Source: a virus. Taken from it: 64,000 bases of DNA. The position numbers were made by a program, and so were the translations under genes. Below the pieces are notes generated by a model. That model searched no databases and was not told where the DNA came from. It worked only from the letters and a program-made list of their open reading frames with translations. The stretch is from positions 1 to 64,000 of the IMG/VR virus record IMGVR_UViG_3300009152_000046; one strand, written 5' to 3'. Positions 21,251 through 29,886 of the stretch are shown one piece after another (the first letter of the stretch is position 1; every line of letters starts with the position of its first letter).

Positions 21251-21616
21251 ATGGGATCACATATTGCAAGCTTTAAGAAATTCATGAAATCTGAAGAAAA
21301 GAAAGCAGAAGAGATTGGAGCTGCACCAATGGTCGACGAACAAGCCGCACCAGGTGCAGGAGATAATATTGGCGGACCCACTACTCCAGCGGCAACACCT
21401 CCAGCTGCACCAGTAGTTGTAAGTGTTGAGGCAAACCCAGCAGTAATCGCAGCTCGGCAAGCAGCAGCGGCAGCCGTTGCAAACCGAGATAAAGTAGTTG
21501 CAGCAAAACAAGCAGAACTTGATAAACTTAAAACTGACCAAGACACTTTCGTAAATACTGCAAACACAAACTTAAATAAAGCTTTACAGGATGCTGGAAA
21601 AGCAACCACCACATAA
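21251..21616 (+). CDS. Ala/Pro-rich coiled-coil cargo or core candidate (121 aa)
   Basis: Opens MGSHIASFKKFMKSEEKKAE, the aromatic cargo pattern followed by Ser-Glu-Glu. Residues 25-60 are Ala/Pro/Gly-rich and probably disordered. Residues 65-115 form a long Ala/Lys/Asp helix with heptad-like spacing (AARQAAAAAVANRDKVV, AAKQAELDKLKTDQD), a likely coiled coil. Such a shape suits a prohead core or internal protein. Stop and next start overlap as TAATG. Confidence 0.65.
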   Translation: MGSHIASFKKFMKSEEKKAEEIGAAPMVDEQAAPGAGDNIGGPTTPAATPPAAPVVVSVEANPAVIAARQAAAAAVANRDKVVAAKQAELDKLKTDQDTFVNTANTNLNKALQDAGKATTT

Positions 21617-22062
21617 TGGAAAAATTAGTAAAAACATATCAAGAGTTTGTAAACGAAGCTACAAAAGAAGTAGTTTATCCTACTAACTTTAAAGGCCAAG
21701 TACAGAGTGCGCTAGCTGGAGTTTATACTTCAGTAATGGCAATCGCTCAGGAATTAGCAAATGAAAAAGCTGCTCGTAATCCTGGAAGATATACTGGAAC
21801 TATTGAAGAAGTAGATATTACTAGAGCAATGAATCTTATTTTTCATAGCGACTGGAAAAAGAAATTAAAACAACAAGCATTAGGCCAAATGGTATATAAA
21901 TCAATGGAACGTGCTGGTAAACAGGATAATGTAGTTGCAAAGAAAAATCAAAGAGCAATGGGTCGTATGTTAGGAGATAAAGACTTTAATTTAAACATCG
22001 ACAAATCAAGCACAAGATTTAGTGACAAACGCCAAGGCACTGGCCCTGGATCAAATCAATAA
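21616..22062 (+). CDS. T4 internal-protein-like capsid cargo (148 aa)
   Basis: The strongest cargo case: it begins MEKLVKTYQEFVNEATKE. From memory, T4 IPIII begins with a near-identical KTYQEF-[IV]-x-E-A sequence, whose removal by gp21 after the Glu releases the mature internal protein. The rest is basic and helical (EKAARNPGRY, FHSDWKKKLKQQALG, GKQDNVVAKKNQRAM) and ends in a Gly/Ser tail. I infer a DNA-associated protein packed in the head and delivered with the genome. A homing endonuclease gene has been inserted just downstream. Confidence 0.8.
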   Translation: MEKLVKTYQEFVNEATKEVVYPTNFKGQVQSALAGVYTSVMAIAQELANEKAARNPGRYTGTIEEVDITRAMNLIFHSDWKKKLKQQALGQMVYKSMERAGKQDNVVAKKNQRAMGRMLGDKDFNLNIDKSSTRFSDKRQGTGPGSNQ

Positions 22063-22069
22063 TTAAAAG

Positions 22070-22717
22070 ATGATAGTTTCAGGAATATATCAAATACGGA
22101 ATTTAATAAATAATAAGATTTATGTAGGTTCTGCAAAAAGTATTAGACATAGATTTAATAGTCATGTGTCGACATTACGCCGAGGAATACATCATTCAAT
22201 TCTTCTGCAAAATGCATGGAAAAAATATGGAGAAAAAATGTTTATTTTTGAAATATTGGAAGAAACTAATAATTTAATAGAAAGAGAACAATTTTATATT
22301 GACCAAACTGAATGCTTTACTAAAGAGCGCGGATATAATATTAAAAGAATAGCAAATAGTAATCTTGGAGTATATCCATCTGCTGAGACTCGAAAGAAAA
22401 TGAGTGATTCTAGAAAAGGTCGCAAATTTTCAGAAGAACTTAAAATGAAATTATCAATTTCCGCTAAAAATAGAGCAAAGCCATCAATCGAAACTAAGAA
22501 AAAAATATCAAATTCTCAAAAGGGTAAAATGAAAAATAGATTACGTTTAAAATTGATTAATATTGCTACGGGAGAAGAAAAAATAGCGAATAATATAAAG
22601 GTTTGCTTGGAAATATTGAATATTTCACCAAGCAGAAGAACTCGAATTTATTCTGTAATAAATGGAATCGCTGATTCAATAAATGGATATAAAATAATTA
22701 ATTTACGAAATGAGTGA
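22070..22717 (+). CDS. GIY-YIG homing endonuclease with NUMOD-type repeats
   Basis: 215 residues. The GIY-YIG core is at residues 5-21 (GIYQIRNLINNKIYVGSA), with the catalytic Arg region SIRHRFNSH next and the metal-binding Glu in EREQFYID near residue 76. Residues 105-160 hold repeated SAETRKKMSDSRKG / SIETKKKISNSQKG units, the NUMOD3-type DNA-binding repeats, followed by an IENR1-like helix-turn-helix tail. It should cut DNA at a specific target and copy itself there. It has no late box and its end overlaps the next gene's start by eight bases, as expected of an intergenic insertion. Confidence 0.9.
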   Translation: MIVSGIYQIRNLINNKIYVGSAKSIRHRFNSHVSTLRRGIHHSILLQNAWKKYGEKMFIFEILEETNNLIEREQFYIDQTECFTKERGYNIKRIANSNLGVYPSAETRKKMSDSRKGRKFSEELKMKLSISAKNRAKPSIETKKKISNSQKGKMKNRLRLKLINIATGEEKIANNIKVCLEILNISPSRRTRIYSVINGIADSINGYKIINLRNE

Positions 22718-23444
22718 ACATGAATTAATAGAAGACATTAATAATGAGATCACCTTTTCTGGTGCACTTCCTTATTCTCTTCCGGAAAAAGAGATTAAAC
22801 GTATTATCTTAAACGATTCAAGATATTTTTGGGATAACTGGAGATATGCAGTAGAAAGTAGATATATGTTGCTTACTCCTCAGATCTTCAATAATCCTAC
22901 CTTTAAGAAATTAAGACAGATTCAGTTACCGGATTGCGTACAGTTCGTTGTTGATTTTAAAGAAGCCAAAGGAGGATCTATTTTTGCTACGATTGACCGA
23001 GATTTTGCCGAACAAAAATTTATTGGTTCTGAGATCTATTTGACTCCATTCATTGGAGAAAGTATTATGTATAGAACAGTTATCTTCTCATTCCTTGATT
23101 TAACTAAGAGTATGATGATTGACTCTATTGCATACGACTACAATAAGAATACTAAAATGCTTGGAGTAATCGGTAGAACTCCAGCAACAAATGCAGTTAT
23201 TCGAATCTATAAAAAACTTGATCAGGATAAATTGTTTGAAGACGAAGTTTTTCAACGATATGTTCGTGCTCATGCTAAAGTTCGTTTAGCACACATGTTA
23301 CAAACTTTTAACTATACTCTACCTGGAGACGTTACTGTAAATTATCAAAACATCACGACTACTGCTGAAAAGGAGATGGAAGATGTTAAATTGATGATGA
23401 AGGGAGAAAACACTCCAGATTGGATGTATTTATATCATCAATAA
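22710..23444 (+). CDS. Unknown virion-type protein next to gp25 (244 aa)
   Basis: Not recognised with confidence. The protein is well folded in appearance, with alternating strands and helices (CVQFVVDFKEAKGGSIFAT, YDYNKNTKMLGVIGRTP) and a helical C-terminal third ending KGENTPDWMYLYHQ. Its stop is five bases from the start of the gp25-like gene, and it is located between internal-protein genes and baseplate genes, which suggests a structural (neck, tail or baseplate) protein. Its start lies inside the end of the homing endonuclease gene. Confidence 0.65.
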   Translation: MSEHELIEDINNEITFSGALPYSLPEKEIKRIILNDSRYFWDNWRYAVESRYMLLTPQIFNNPTFKKLRQIQLPDCVQFVVDFKEAKGGSIFATIDRDFAEQKFIGSEIYLTPFIGESIMYRTVIFSFLDLTKSMMIDSIAYDYNKNTKMLGVIGRTPATNAVIRIYKKLDQDKLFEDEVFQRYVRAHAKVRLAHMLQTFNYTLPGDVTVNYQNITTTAEKEMEDVKLMMKGENTPDWMYLYHQ

Positions 23445-23449
23445 TTAAT

Positions 23450-23827
23450 ATGGCAAACCTTAGAGATTTTTATCTTAGACCTGAAACAGATCCTGCATTT
23501 CGACCAGAACAGTTAGAAGTGTATGATGAACTTGAATCGTGTCTACAACAAATTAAGATGACTCTTTTTACTCAAAAGGGAGAAGTACTTGGTGAACCTG
23601 AATTTGGTTTAGAAGTAGAGAAATACTTATTTGAATTTACAATTGATCCGTTTGCTCTTACTAAAGAGGCCGGCGGTCAAATAACTAAGTATGTCGGTGA
23701 AGCTCGTAAAAGAAATATTGGAGTTAGACCCGCATCATACAAAGATGATAGAGCTGGACGAGAAATTTTTGTACTATTAATTGATATTCCAGAACTAAAG
23801 AATCCTCTTTCTATTTTCTACGATTAA
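23450..23827 (+). CDS. Baseplate wedge protein, gp25-like
   Basis: The ATG at 23450 is preferred to one at 23420 that lies within the previous gene. The protein (125 residues) has the gp25/GPW signature: ELESCLQQIKMTLFTQKGEV, then EPEFGLEVEKYLFEF, then a TKEAGGQITKYVGEARKR helix and a final strand set (REIFVLLIDIPE). gp25-like proteins form part of the inner baseplate wedge and trigger sheath contraction. Length fits the family. It is the last plus-strand gene before the minus-strand portal block. Confidence 0.85.
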   Translation: MANLRDFYLRPETDPAFRPEQLEVYDELESCLQQIKMTLFTQKGEVLGEPEFGLEVEKYLFEFTIDPFALTKEAGGQITKYVGEARKRNIGVRPASYKDDRAGREIFVLLIDIPELKNPLSIFYD

Positions 23828-23940
23828 TCTATTGAACCGAACCCGCGTTCGCGGCATTTTATTCGTTCTGTCTCTACAACAGAGATAAATTCCCATGCAG
23901 TTTTACATGTTTTACTAAGATATGAGATAAGTCTTTTCAT
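23824..23940 (-). CDS. Possible very small protein downstream of portal (38 aa)
   Basis: ATG at 23940 starts four bases after the portal stop and the frame stops at 23824-23826, overlapping the gp25 stop on the other strand. The peptide MKRLISYLSKTCKTAWEF continues with a basic region and ends GFGSID. In T4 the portal gene is also followed by a very small head gene (67), but I see no sequence similarity. The call rests on tight coupling only. Confidence 0.4.
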   Translation of the reverse strand: MKRLISYLSKTCKTAWEFISVVETERIKCRERGFGSID

Positions 23941-23944
23941 GTTT

Positions 23945-25651
23945 TTATAATTGGCCGGTGCCCTTTACTTCGCCACCTTCAGTAGTTTCTGATCCACCTT
24001 CTGCTGGCGTCTCTGCTGCTGTTGCGGCTGGTGCTCCTCCTCCGCCTGCTGGTGCAGCTCCTCCGGCTGCAGCTGCTGCCTCATCTGCTTCATCTTCTTT
24101 AGAATCAAGCCACTGTTGATTTGATTCAATCTCCTCTTCAGTCATTCGAAGTTCAGTTCTAATTAAGTATTCAGTTGCAAAGTATGGAGTTCCGTCATCA
24201 TTTACAATACCTTTTTTAGCAGTAAATGCAGCAATACGTTTAGCTTCAATCTCGTTCTTCTTCATCTCTTCGAAGACGTTATCGTTGTTGTAGATAAGAC
24301 CGATTGCATTATTGAATTTATGATCGTCACCGAGTTCAGGAAAATCTAAACACATTTGTAAATACCATGGTTTAACAAGTAGTTCAGAAAAAGCAGAACG
24401 TAATCTTTTAATAAATTTCTGATAACGAACTTCCTCTCTAGTAATACCTTCCGCATTGAGTGTAAATGCACCCATACCGCTTTGGCCTTCCCAACGTGAA
24501 TATGGAATCTTTGAATCCATTTTCAGTTTTTTATAGAAGTAATTTAGTAATTCAGAACCAGAAAGATTTGGTCCTGGGTATTGTAATGGCTCTATTTTTA
24601 CAGATTGATTTTGATCGTTTACTGGCAATACATAGTTCTTATAGAACATCATGTTTGGTTTACCGTCTACTTGTAATTCACCCGAATCTCCATTAAAGTA
24701 AATATCTTCTTTTAAGAGGTTCATAAATTCACGAACGTCCTCTTGACTCTTTTGTAAACTCTTTGATCCGACTGGAACAGTTGTTGTCAAACGAATTGGA
24801 GCGTTCATTACGTGCCAAATAACTTTACTGTGCTCAATAATTCTAAGCAAGTTAAACGATCGAATCAGACGTTCTACGAAAGAAACGCGTTTTGTTCTAA
24901 AGTGGTTGGCATAAGAAATATAGATGATCTGTGAATCGTTTAACATTCGGGTTCCACCAGTGGCTTGGTCATACTGTACCCATTGTAAAAACAATTTACC
25001 TTTAGTATCCTTTTGTAATTGAGGAGCAATACTTGCTGGATCAAGTTCCTTGAAACCAATAATTTCAGTAGGCTTCTCTAAGTTATCATAGATGATCTCA
25101 AAAGAAAGGTGACCTTCTACTAAGAATTGAAATGCATATTGCCATGCTGCAATTCCTTCAGCAAATCCCCAAGCATTGTATATCTTTTGGAAGTTATCTG
25201 TATGCTTACGTACGATTTTTTCTTGGAAATTAAGACGCTCATCTTTTGTATTTCCACGATACATCATTTTACCAGTAAGATCGTTTGCATAGCAGAAACG
25301 ATTTTCATCATCAAATACAATCATATCATCAACGATTGTCTCTAGGATAAATTCTATTTCTCCATTGGAGGCAACATCTCTTAACCGTTCTCTTTTTACT
25401 ACATAGTCCAATTGGAAAAAGGCGATTGCTTTGCTTCTTAATTGGGAAGTAGTATCGGCAATTGCCATTGAAAACTTGAGCAGGTCATCTCCAGGACCAA
25501 GTCGAGTTGATCTGGCCGAAATCTGACTTTCGATAAAACCGATTGCTTGAGAGTTTTTAAGTAGTAAGTCTTCGTATCGAGTACCGAACTTACTTAATCC
25601 TGAAAGTTTACCTCCAGTGAATCCGCGTTGTGTATCTAAAAATCCTGCCAT
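23945..25651 (-). CDS. Portal vertex protein, gp20-like
   Basis: 568 residues, near the size of T4 gp20. Features consistent with the family: an N-terminal IEFILETIVDDMIVFDDEN region, a central VERLIRSFNLLRIIEHSKVI helix with NAPIRLTTTVPVG, a long FMNLLKEDIYFNGDSGELQV segment, the KFIKRLRSAFSELLVKPW clip/stem-type helix, and a low-complexity Ala/Gly/Glu tail after residue 520. The portal forms the 12-subunit DNA entry ring at one head vertex and nucleates head assembly. It overlaps no other gene and follows a 206-residue protein. Orientation is opposite to the protease-scaffold and capsid genes, unlike T4 where they are contiguous. Confidence 0.8.
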   Translation of the reverse strand: MAGFLDTQRGFTGGKLSGLSKFGTRYEDLLLKNSQAIGFIESQISARSTRLGPGDDLLKFSMAIADTTSQLRSKAIAFFQLDYVVKRERLRDVASNGEIEFILETIVDDMIVFDDENRFCYANDLTGKMMYRGNTKDERLNFQEKIVRKHTDNFQKIYNAWGFAEGIAAWQYAFQFLVEGHLSFEIIYDNLEKPTEIIGFKELDPASIAPQLQKDTKGKLFLQWVQYDQATGGTRMLNDSQIIYISYANHFRTKRVSFVERLIRSFNLLRIIEHSKVIWHVMNAPIRLTTTVPVGSKSLQKSQEDVREFMNLLKEDIYFNGDSGELQVDGKPNMMFYKNYVLPVNDQNQSVKIEPLQYPGPNLSGSELLNYFYKKLKMDSKIPYSRWEGQSGMGAFTLNAEGITREEVRYQKFIKRLRSAFSELLVKPWYLQMCLDFPELGDDHKFNNAIGLIYNNDNVFEEMKKNEIEAKRIAAFTAKKGIVNDDGTPYFATEYLIRTELRMTEEEIESNQQWLDSKEDEADEAAAAAGGAAPAGGGGAPAATAAETPAEGGSETTEGGEVKGTGQL

Positions 25652-25657
25652 ATTATG

Positions 25658-26278
25658 TTATATTATTGAATTTGTAATAAACTGTTCAAAAATCTCAACG
25701 ATATTAATTGTATCTGGGAAAAGCCCAACCTGTGAAACTTTAGGTCTGACTAACATTCCAAAATTATCCCAATCAATTAATCGAGCTTCTGCAATAGTGT
25801 CTATATTATATTTATTTATTGAATAGTTTAAATTTGAAACCCCTATGATCTGGCTCAAAATGGTCGTGGTAACAAAGTAGAACTTCCTGTCCAGAAGTCT
25901 TCTCTCATTTAGATCAATTAACTCTTCGTCTTTAAAAAGACCTGGCATTCCATTTTGTGACGAGAAGGCATAGTATGCTTCCATTAATTTGGCACATACT
26001 GGAGTCGGAATTACTTTAAGATTAAGAATTAGTGCAGTTTCTTTCCAATTTTCATGGAATAGAGCAAGTCCGCATGGTCTAAGATCTAAGTAAGGTTTTC
26101 CGTCATTAAGAAACGGAACATTTTGTTCAGTAAGATTCGGTACTTGGCTAGCTATTTTAAAGGAATAAAATCTTCCTGGAATAAATTGCGACCTATTTTG
26201 AGTGATTCCGACATTTTCTGAAACCTGTTCTAATGTGTACTGCCCATTGTTCTTCTCTATGTCTTCGAATCTTTTCAA
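25658..26278 (-). CDS. Unknown protein between portal and gp4 (206 aa)
   Basis: Start is TTG at 26278, 21 nt after the gp4-like stop. The protein is alpha/beta with a RPCGLALFHENWKETA region, a FLNDGKPYLDLRP segment and a hydrophobic C-terminal helix (INIVEIFEQFITNSII). I do not recognise it. Position between the head completion protein and the portal suggests a head-tail connection or DNA-end protein, but no motif confirms this. Confidence 0.6.
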   Translation of the reverse strand: MKRFEDIEKNNGQYTLEQVSENVGITQNRSQFIPGRFYSFKIASQVPNLTEQNVPFLNDGKPYLDLRPCGLALFHENWKETALILNLKVIPTPVCAKLMEAYYAFSSQNGMPGLFKDEELIDLNERRLLDRKFYFVTTTILSQIIGVSNLNYSINKYNIDTIAEARLIDWDNFGMLVRPKVSQVGLFPDTINIVEIFEQFITNSII

Positions 26279-26298
26279 ACTAATAAACTTTAGATATT

Positions 26299-26799
26299 TT
26301 ACACCTTATTGAATAAAAAGTTTTCAGTAATAATTCCAAATCGCATTGAGTTCTTGTGAGCATAGACTTGAGCTGCCTTAAACTTTGCAGTATTAATGAT
26401 GTATGCCTTTGCATGTCGTGCATAGTTTAGTGTCTGTTTTTCAGTCAGGCGTTTTGGAGGCTCAGGGGGCGTAAGATACTTGTTTGGTTTGATTTCTATT
26501 AGCCATTTAGTAAGAGTCCCGTCTGGACTCTTTGTAACCATATAGCAATCTATCCAATAAGTACTTTCTTTCTTTAGGATCGGATTATTGTATGCAATAC
26601 CTACTGGTTCGGCAATATATTCTACAATCGACTCGTTATTATCACAATAGGTCAGAAACTTAAGTTCCCAACTAGAACGATAAATGATTTTAGAAAGATC
26701 GCCTTTATACTTATGTGGATTTTGAGGAGTAAAATACCCTTGCTTAACCCTACCGTTTTGCGGTTTCAAGAAATCTTGAATGTCCCTTTGTTTCTTCAT
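26299..26799 (-). CDS. Head completion protein, gp4 (gp50)-like nuclease fold
   Basis: 166 residues, close to T4 gp4. The line HKYKGDLSKIIYRSSWELKF near residues 29-48 matches the family opening (YKGDP...IIYRS-x-WELKF), followed by YIAEPVGIAY, STYWIDCYMV (Asp) and KWLIEIKPNKYL (Glu-x-Lys). This is the TnsA/Holliday-resolvase-like nuclease layout of phage head completion proteins, which act on the DNA-filled head before tail joining. The spacing of the acidic and Lys residues looks intact. It lies with portal and primase in a minus-strand run. Confidence 0.85.
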   Translation of the reverse strand: MKKQRDIQDFLKPQNGRVKQGYFTPQNPHKYKGDLSKIIYRSSWELKFLTYCDNNESIVEYIAEPVGIAYNNPILKKESTYWIDCYMVTKSPDGTLTKWLIEIKPNKYLTPPEPPKRLTEKQTLNYARHAKAYIINTAKFKAAQVYAHKNSMRFGIITENFLFNKV

Positions 26800-26816
26800 A
26801 GTTGGACGGGATTAGA

Positions 26817-27143
26817 TTACTCTAAGTGGTCTGCGATAAACGAATCAGCTTCGTCTGGACCAAGTTTGCCCATTTCAACTAATTTAACAACCAGTGCGGC
26901 AATCGCAAGTTTTTCAGGAACTGACTCTTCAGACATTTCAAGTTCATTCTTTTCGAATGCTTCAGTAAGATCGTTGAATGATGCTTCAGCTGCTGCTTCT
27001 ACTTCTTCTTCTGACCCTACTAACTCAACTAGTGCATCTAGGATATCGTCACCAATATTTAATTCTTCAGATGGCTCTGCTCCCATTTTATATGAAGCTG
27101 AAGAGCTACTGTATTCCAAAAGAGACATGATTTTATTGTTCAT
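26817..27143 (-). CDS. Acidic late protein, possible core or cargo (108 aa)
   Basis: Opens MNNKIMSLLEYSSSSASYK; L-L-E at residues 8-10 could be a cleavage site. Residues 20-108 are strongly acidic and Ala/Glu/Leu-rich, with long helices (LNIGDDILDALVEL, EAAAEASFNDLTEAFEKN), resembling a small prohead-core protein. It has its own minus-strand late box although the flanking primase and gp4 genes are not obviously late, which is why I group it with head components. No sequence family recognised. Confidence 0.65.
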   Translation of the reverse strand: MNNKIMSLLEYSSSSASYKMGAEPSEELNIGDDILDALVELVGSEEEVEAAAEASFNDLTEAFEKNELEMSEESVPEKLAIAALVVKLVEMGKLGPDEADSFIADHLE

Positions 27144-27160
27144 TATTGCTCAATATTTTT

Positions 27161-27170
27161 ATTATTTATT
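27161..27170 (-). promoter_or_regulatory. Late-type promoter box (minus strand)
   Basis: Reads AATAAATAAT on the minus strand, 27 nt before the ATG at 27143, touching the stop codon of the primase gene. Confidence 0.65.
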
Positions 27171-28311
27171 AAACAAGTAATAAGTCGAAGGCTGAATCGG
27201 AAAAGTATTTGTCTAGTGTCTCATTAAATTCATTAAAAGTAAGAGCTGGCTGCTGATTTAGCATAAATCTAAAGAGATCATTAACGTCTTTGATCTTAGT
27301 ATTGATCTCTCTAGTTAAAGCTGGGTAAGTTTTTCTTAAATCAGTAATTAGTAAATTCCATAAGAACACTGAGTAACCTTTCATTAGCAATTCAATTGAG
27401 GCTTCCTTACCGGCTCTATCATTATCAAAAAAGATTCGCGAGTTTTCTTTCGTAACTAAGCTGGCCAGTAACTGCTTACTTTTTGTAACTCCGGTAGTGG
27501 CAATACAGTTTCGGACAAACATTGAATCAATTTGGCCCTCAGTAATAGTGATCTTTTGGGTAAAATTTATGTTTAGTATATTAAAATAATTGTTTAGTGA
27601 GTTAACTTGAGTGATAAAATCTTCATCTAGATCTGGAACAAGTCCATTCTTCTTAAATTCAGTATAGTTCTTAATATCGTATTTTGGACCCGGATAATCA
27701 TCGTTAATACGACGTAATGCAAAGCCAATAACTTTTCCTGATTTAATGTCAAGGTTAAAAATATACACCTTGTCTTGTCGAGAATCATAATAACAGCTCT
27801 GTTCAAATACTGGAAGTTTATTAATTTTTCGTTTTTCAATAAATATTCCAATCGGGCTGTCGGCTTCTGCATCTTTACATGGAATAAGAGAAAAACGATC
27901 AACTACCTCACTAAATACAAGCAGTTGCTTACCTACTTCTCGGTTAATTAAGAATTCAATTAGGAAACCTTTCTTCTTGATCGAAGTTGCAGGTTTATAC
28001 TCTACTTTCTTCTTCTCTACTCCAGGAACACCTAGTGTATATTTAAGAGCAAACTTTGAGATAAACTTTTCAAGAGGAACCCAAGTAGAACACCCATCGT
28101 TGTAGCATTTATAAGTTTGCGTACTCAGGTAAAGGTGGCCCCTCTTCTTATTTGGATCAGTTAGTGAGTCACCGCAATACGGGCAGGCAAAATTAAGCTT
28201 ATCCTCATCGGTATCATTTATTTTTTGTCGAAGAGGATCTCCTGGAAATCTCTTCTTAAGAACATCTTCGACAAATTTAACAACTGTGTAACTCACGTCT
28301 AATTTAAACAT
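27169..28311 (-). CDS. DNA primase, gp61/DnaG-like
   Basis: 380 residues. The N-terminal zinc ribbon uses Cys43, Cys46, Cys69 and Cys74 (ACPYCGD, KCYNDGCS), for template recognition. The TOPRIM core follows: ITITEGQIDSMFV near residue 258 and RIFFDNDRAGKEA near 292 (the Glu and D-x-D metal ligands). The arrangement and size fit T4-type gp61 rather than full-length bacterial DnaG, and no helicase-binding domain is evident. It makes RNA primers for lagging-strand synthesis with the replicative helicase, which is outside the window. The polymerase C-half gene ends five bases upstream, so both are co-transcribed. Confidence 0.85.
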   Translation of the reverse strand: MFKLDVSYTVVKFVEDVLKKRFPGDPLRQKINDTDEDKLNFACPYCGDSLTDPNKKRGHLYLSTQTYKCYNDGCSTWVPLEKFISKFALKYTLGVPGVEKKKVEYKPATSIKKKGFLIEFLINREVGKQLLVFSEVVDRFSLIPCKDAEADSPIGIFIEKRKINKLPVFEQSCYYDSRQDKVYIFNLDIKSGKVIGFALRRINDDYPGPKYDIKNYTEFKKNGLVPDLDEDFITQVNSLNNYFNILNINFTQKITITEGQIDSMFVRNCIATTGVTKSKQLLASLVTKENSRIFFDNDRAGKEASIELLMKGYSVFLWNLLITDLRKTYPALTREINTKIKDVNDLFRFMLNQQPALTFNEFNETLDKYFSDSAFDLLLV

Positions 28312-28316
28312 ATTTT

Positions 28317-29741
28317 TTATTCTACTTCTTCCTCTTCAACTTCTGCAACTGGTACTTCTTTCTTCTTTGCAAGGCGCTTGAGATATTTTTCAAGTTCAAA
28401 CTTCGGAACTATTATTGAATTTAGACCATACGTAGTTATTAATGATAGATACTCAGCAAAATTGCTTTCTGGAATATCTGCATCAGGATTACCGATAATC
28501 TTCCAAAACTTTTCTGGAACTTCTACTGATGCTAGTGACTCTTGGTCAACTACATAAAGAGGATATATCTGATCGTCAGTTAATGGTTTTTTACTCTTTA
28601 TGGTTATTACATCGATGCTACGTTTTAGATGTATGTCTATTGCACCAACTTTCATGGCAGCAAGTAACTTATTTACAGGTTCAATAATTAACATAAAGAA
28701 CTGATGGTTCATATCGATCGGCACAGCAAGCTCTGCTGGAAAACTTGCAGGGGAGTAGGCAAATACATCAAAATTATGCTCATTTGGTGCACAGTGATAG
28801 AATTTAATCTTATCCTTTTCTCTAAGTGGAGCATACTTTGCATTTAATCCGGTCTTAATAAGAAGATGATTATAATACGCTGCAGATCTTGCGAATATTG
28901 ATATGCCTTTTCTTAAAGAACAGGTTTCAATATTATCAATATACTTATCAAATACTGTAATTTTAAAGTTTAGCGCAACATCATCTATTGATAGGCCATT
29001 AAATTCTTCTTTTAATTCCTTTAATTTAGGAAGAACATCGCGTTCAAGATCTAGAGTCTTTCCTATCTCCATGATATATTCAGTAAGAGCAACAAGTTTT
29101 TTTCTTGCCCAGACTGGATACGAGCCTTTAATTGAATCTAATCCCTTTATGACTAAGTATCTCTTTTCATTAGTCATTAGTTCCATTGCTGGATTTGGGT
29201 CATACGCTACTTTAATCGCATAATTCTTCTTCTTTAGCCAGATACCGTATTCTGATAAGTTTTCAAGCTTAAATTTAAGACGATTTCGAGTATTAAAGAT
29301 TCGCCCGTATTTTTCAAAGCAGATATCAAAATATTTAGAAAGACGATTATTGTCTATCGCGACGCATATCTTTAAAGCTTCTTCTCGAGTAAAGGTCGCA
29401 CCCTCAATTGAATGGATTGCAGATTCAAACTGCACATAAATGGAGTCAGTGTCTGTATAAATTGCCGCTTCTTCTGTAATTTGATTTATTTTATACTTAT
29501 CAATACCTAGGAGTTGGTGTAGCTCAGTATCGAGGTGCCAACGATCCATAAAGTAGTGGTTTACTGCCTTAATGCTAAACTTAATTAGGTCCTGACCTTG
29601 TAAAGTAATCGATTGGGCAATATCTGGATTATAGAAATAAAACCATTTGTTACCAAAAGCTCCATAAATGGAATTAATTAAGATTTTTATCGCGTTTTGC
29701 TTAAGATCGAGCTTTTTGATCTGGTTTGAGTTGTCTTTCAT
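28317..29741 (-). CDS. DNA polymerase family B, C-terminal fragment (gp43-like)
   Basis: 474 residues. The first motif is motif B (KQNAIKILINSIYGAFGNK at about 14-32), then motif C YTDTDSIYV at about 95-103 with the two catalytic Asp. The thumb follows (RLKFKLENLSEYGIWLKKK, AYDPNPAMELM, RRDLERDVLPKL-type helices) and an acidic tail (EVEEEEVE). The 3'-5' exonuclease and the motif A strand (normally D-x-x-SLYP) are absent, and the gene begins cleanly at ATG 29741, after a 170-bp gap and a divergent gene. The N-terminal part must be encoded elsewhere. Together they would form the replicative polymerase. Confidence 0.85.
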   Translation of the reverse strand: MKDNSNQIKKLDLKQNAIKILINSIYGAFGNKWFYFYNPDIAQSITLQGQDLIKFSIKAVNHYFMDRWHLDTELHQLLGIDKYKINQITEEAAIYTDTDSIYVQFESAIHSIEGATFTREEALKICVAIDNNRLSKYFDICFEKYGRIFNTRNRLKFKLENLSEYGIWLKKKNYAIKVAYDPNPAMELMTNEKRYLVIKGLDSIKGSYPVWARKKLVALTEYIMEIGKTLDLERDVLPKLKELKEEFNGLSIDDVALNFKITVFDKYIDNIETCSLRKGISIFARSAAYYNHLLIKTGLNAKYAPLREKDKIKFYHCAPNEHNFDVFAYSPASFPAELAVPIDMNHQFFMLIIEPVNKLLAAMKVGAIDIHLKRSIDVITIKSKKPLTDDQIYPLYVVDQESLASVEVPEKFWKIIGNPDADIPESNFAEYLSLITTYGLNSIIVPKFELEKYLKRLAKKKEVPVAEVEEEEVE

Positions 29742-29782
29742 ATAAGATCTTACTTTATTTTTTTAAAATGGTTTATTAATTG

Positions 29783-29807
29783 GTCACCTGGAGATAATAC
29801 AGGTGAC
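29783..29807 (-). promoter_or_regulatory. Hairpin in the leader of the polymerase fragment
   Basis: GTCACCTG and CAGGTGAC (8 bp) around a 9-nt loop, 42 nt upstream of the ATG at 29741. A candidate RNA operator or processing site; only the inverted repeat is seen. In T4, gp43 is known to repress its own translation through a leader hairpin. Confidence 0.45.
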
Positions 29808-29886
29808 TATTTTTACTGATATATGGCAATTTACCAAAAAAGTTAATTCTATTTTCCTAAGTAACTATACTAAGAAAATCTGAAAG

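Noticed and set aside
29783-29807. Factor-independent terminator
   Set aside because: No gene ends into it on the plus strand and on the minus strand no T-run follows, so a leader hairpin fits better.
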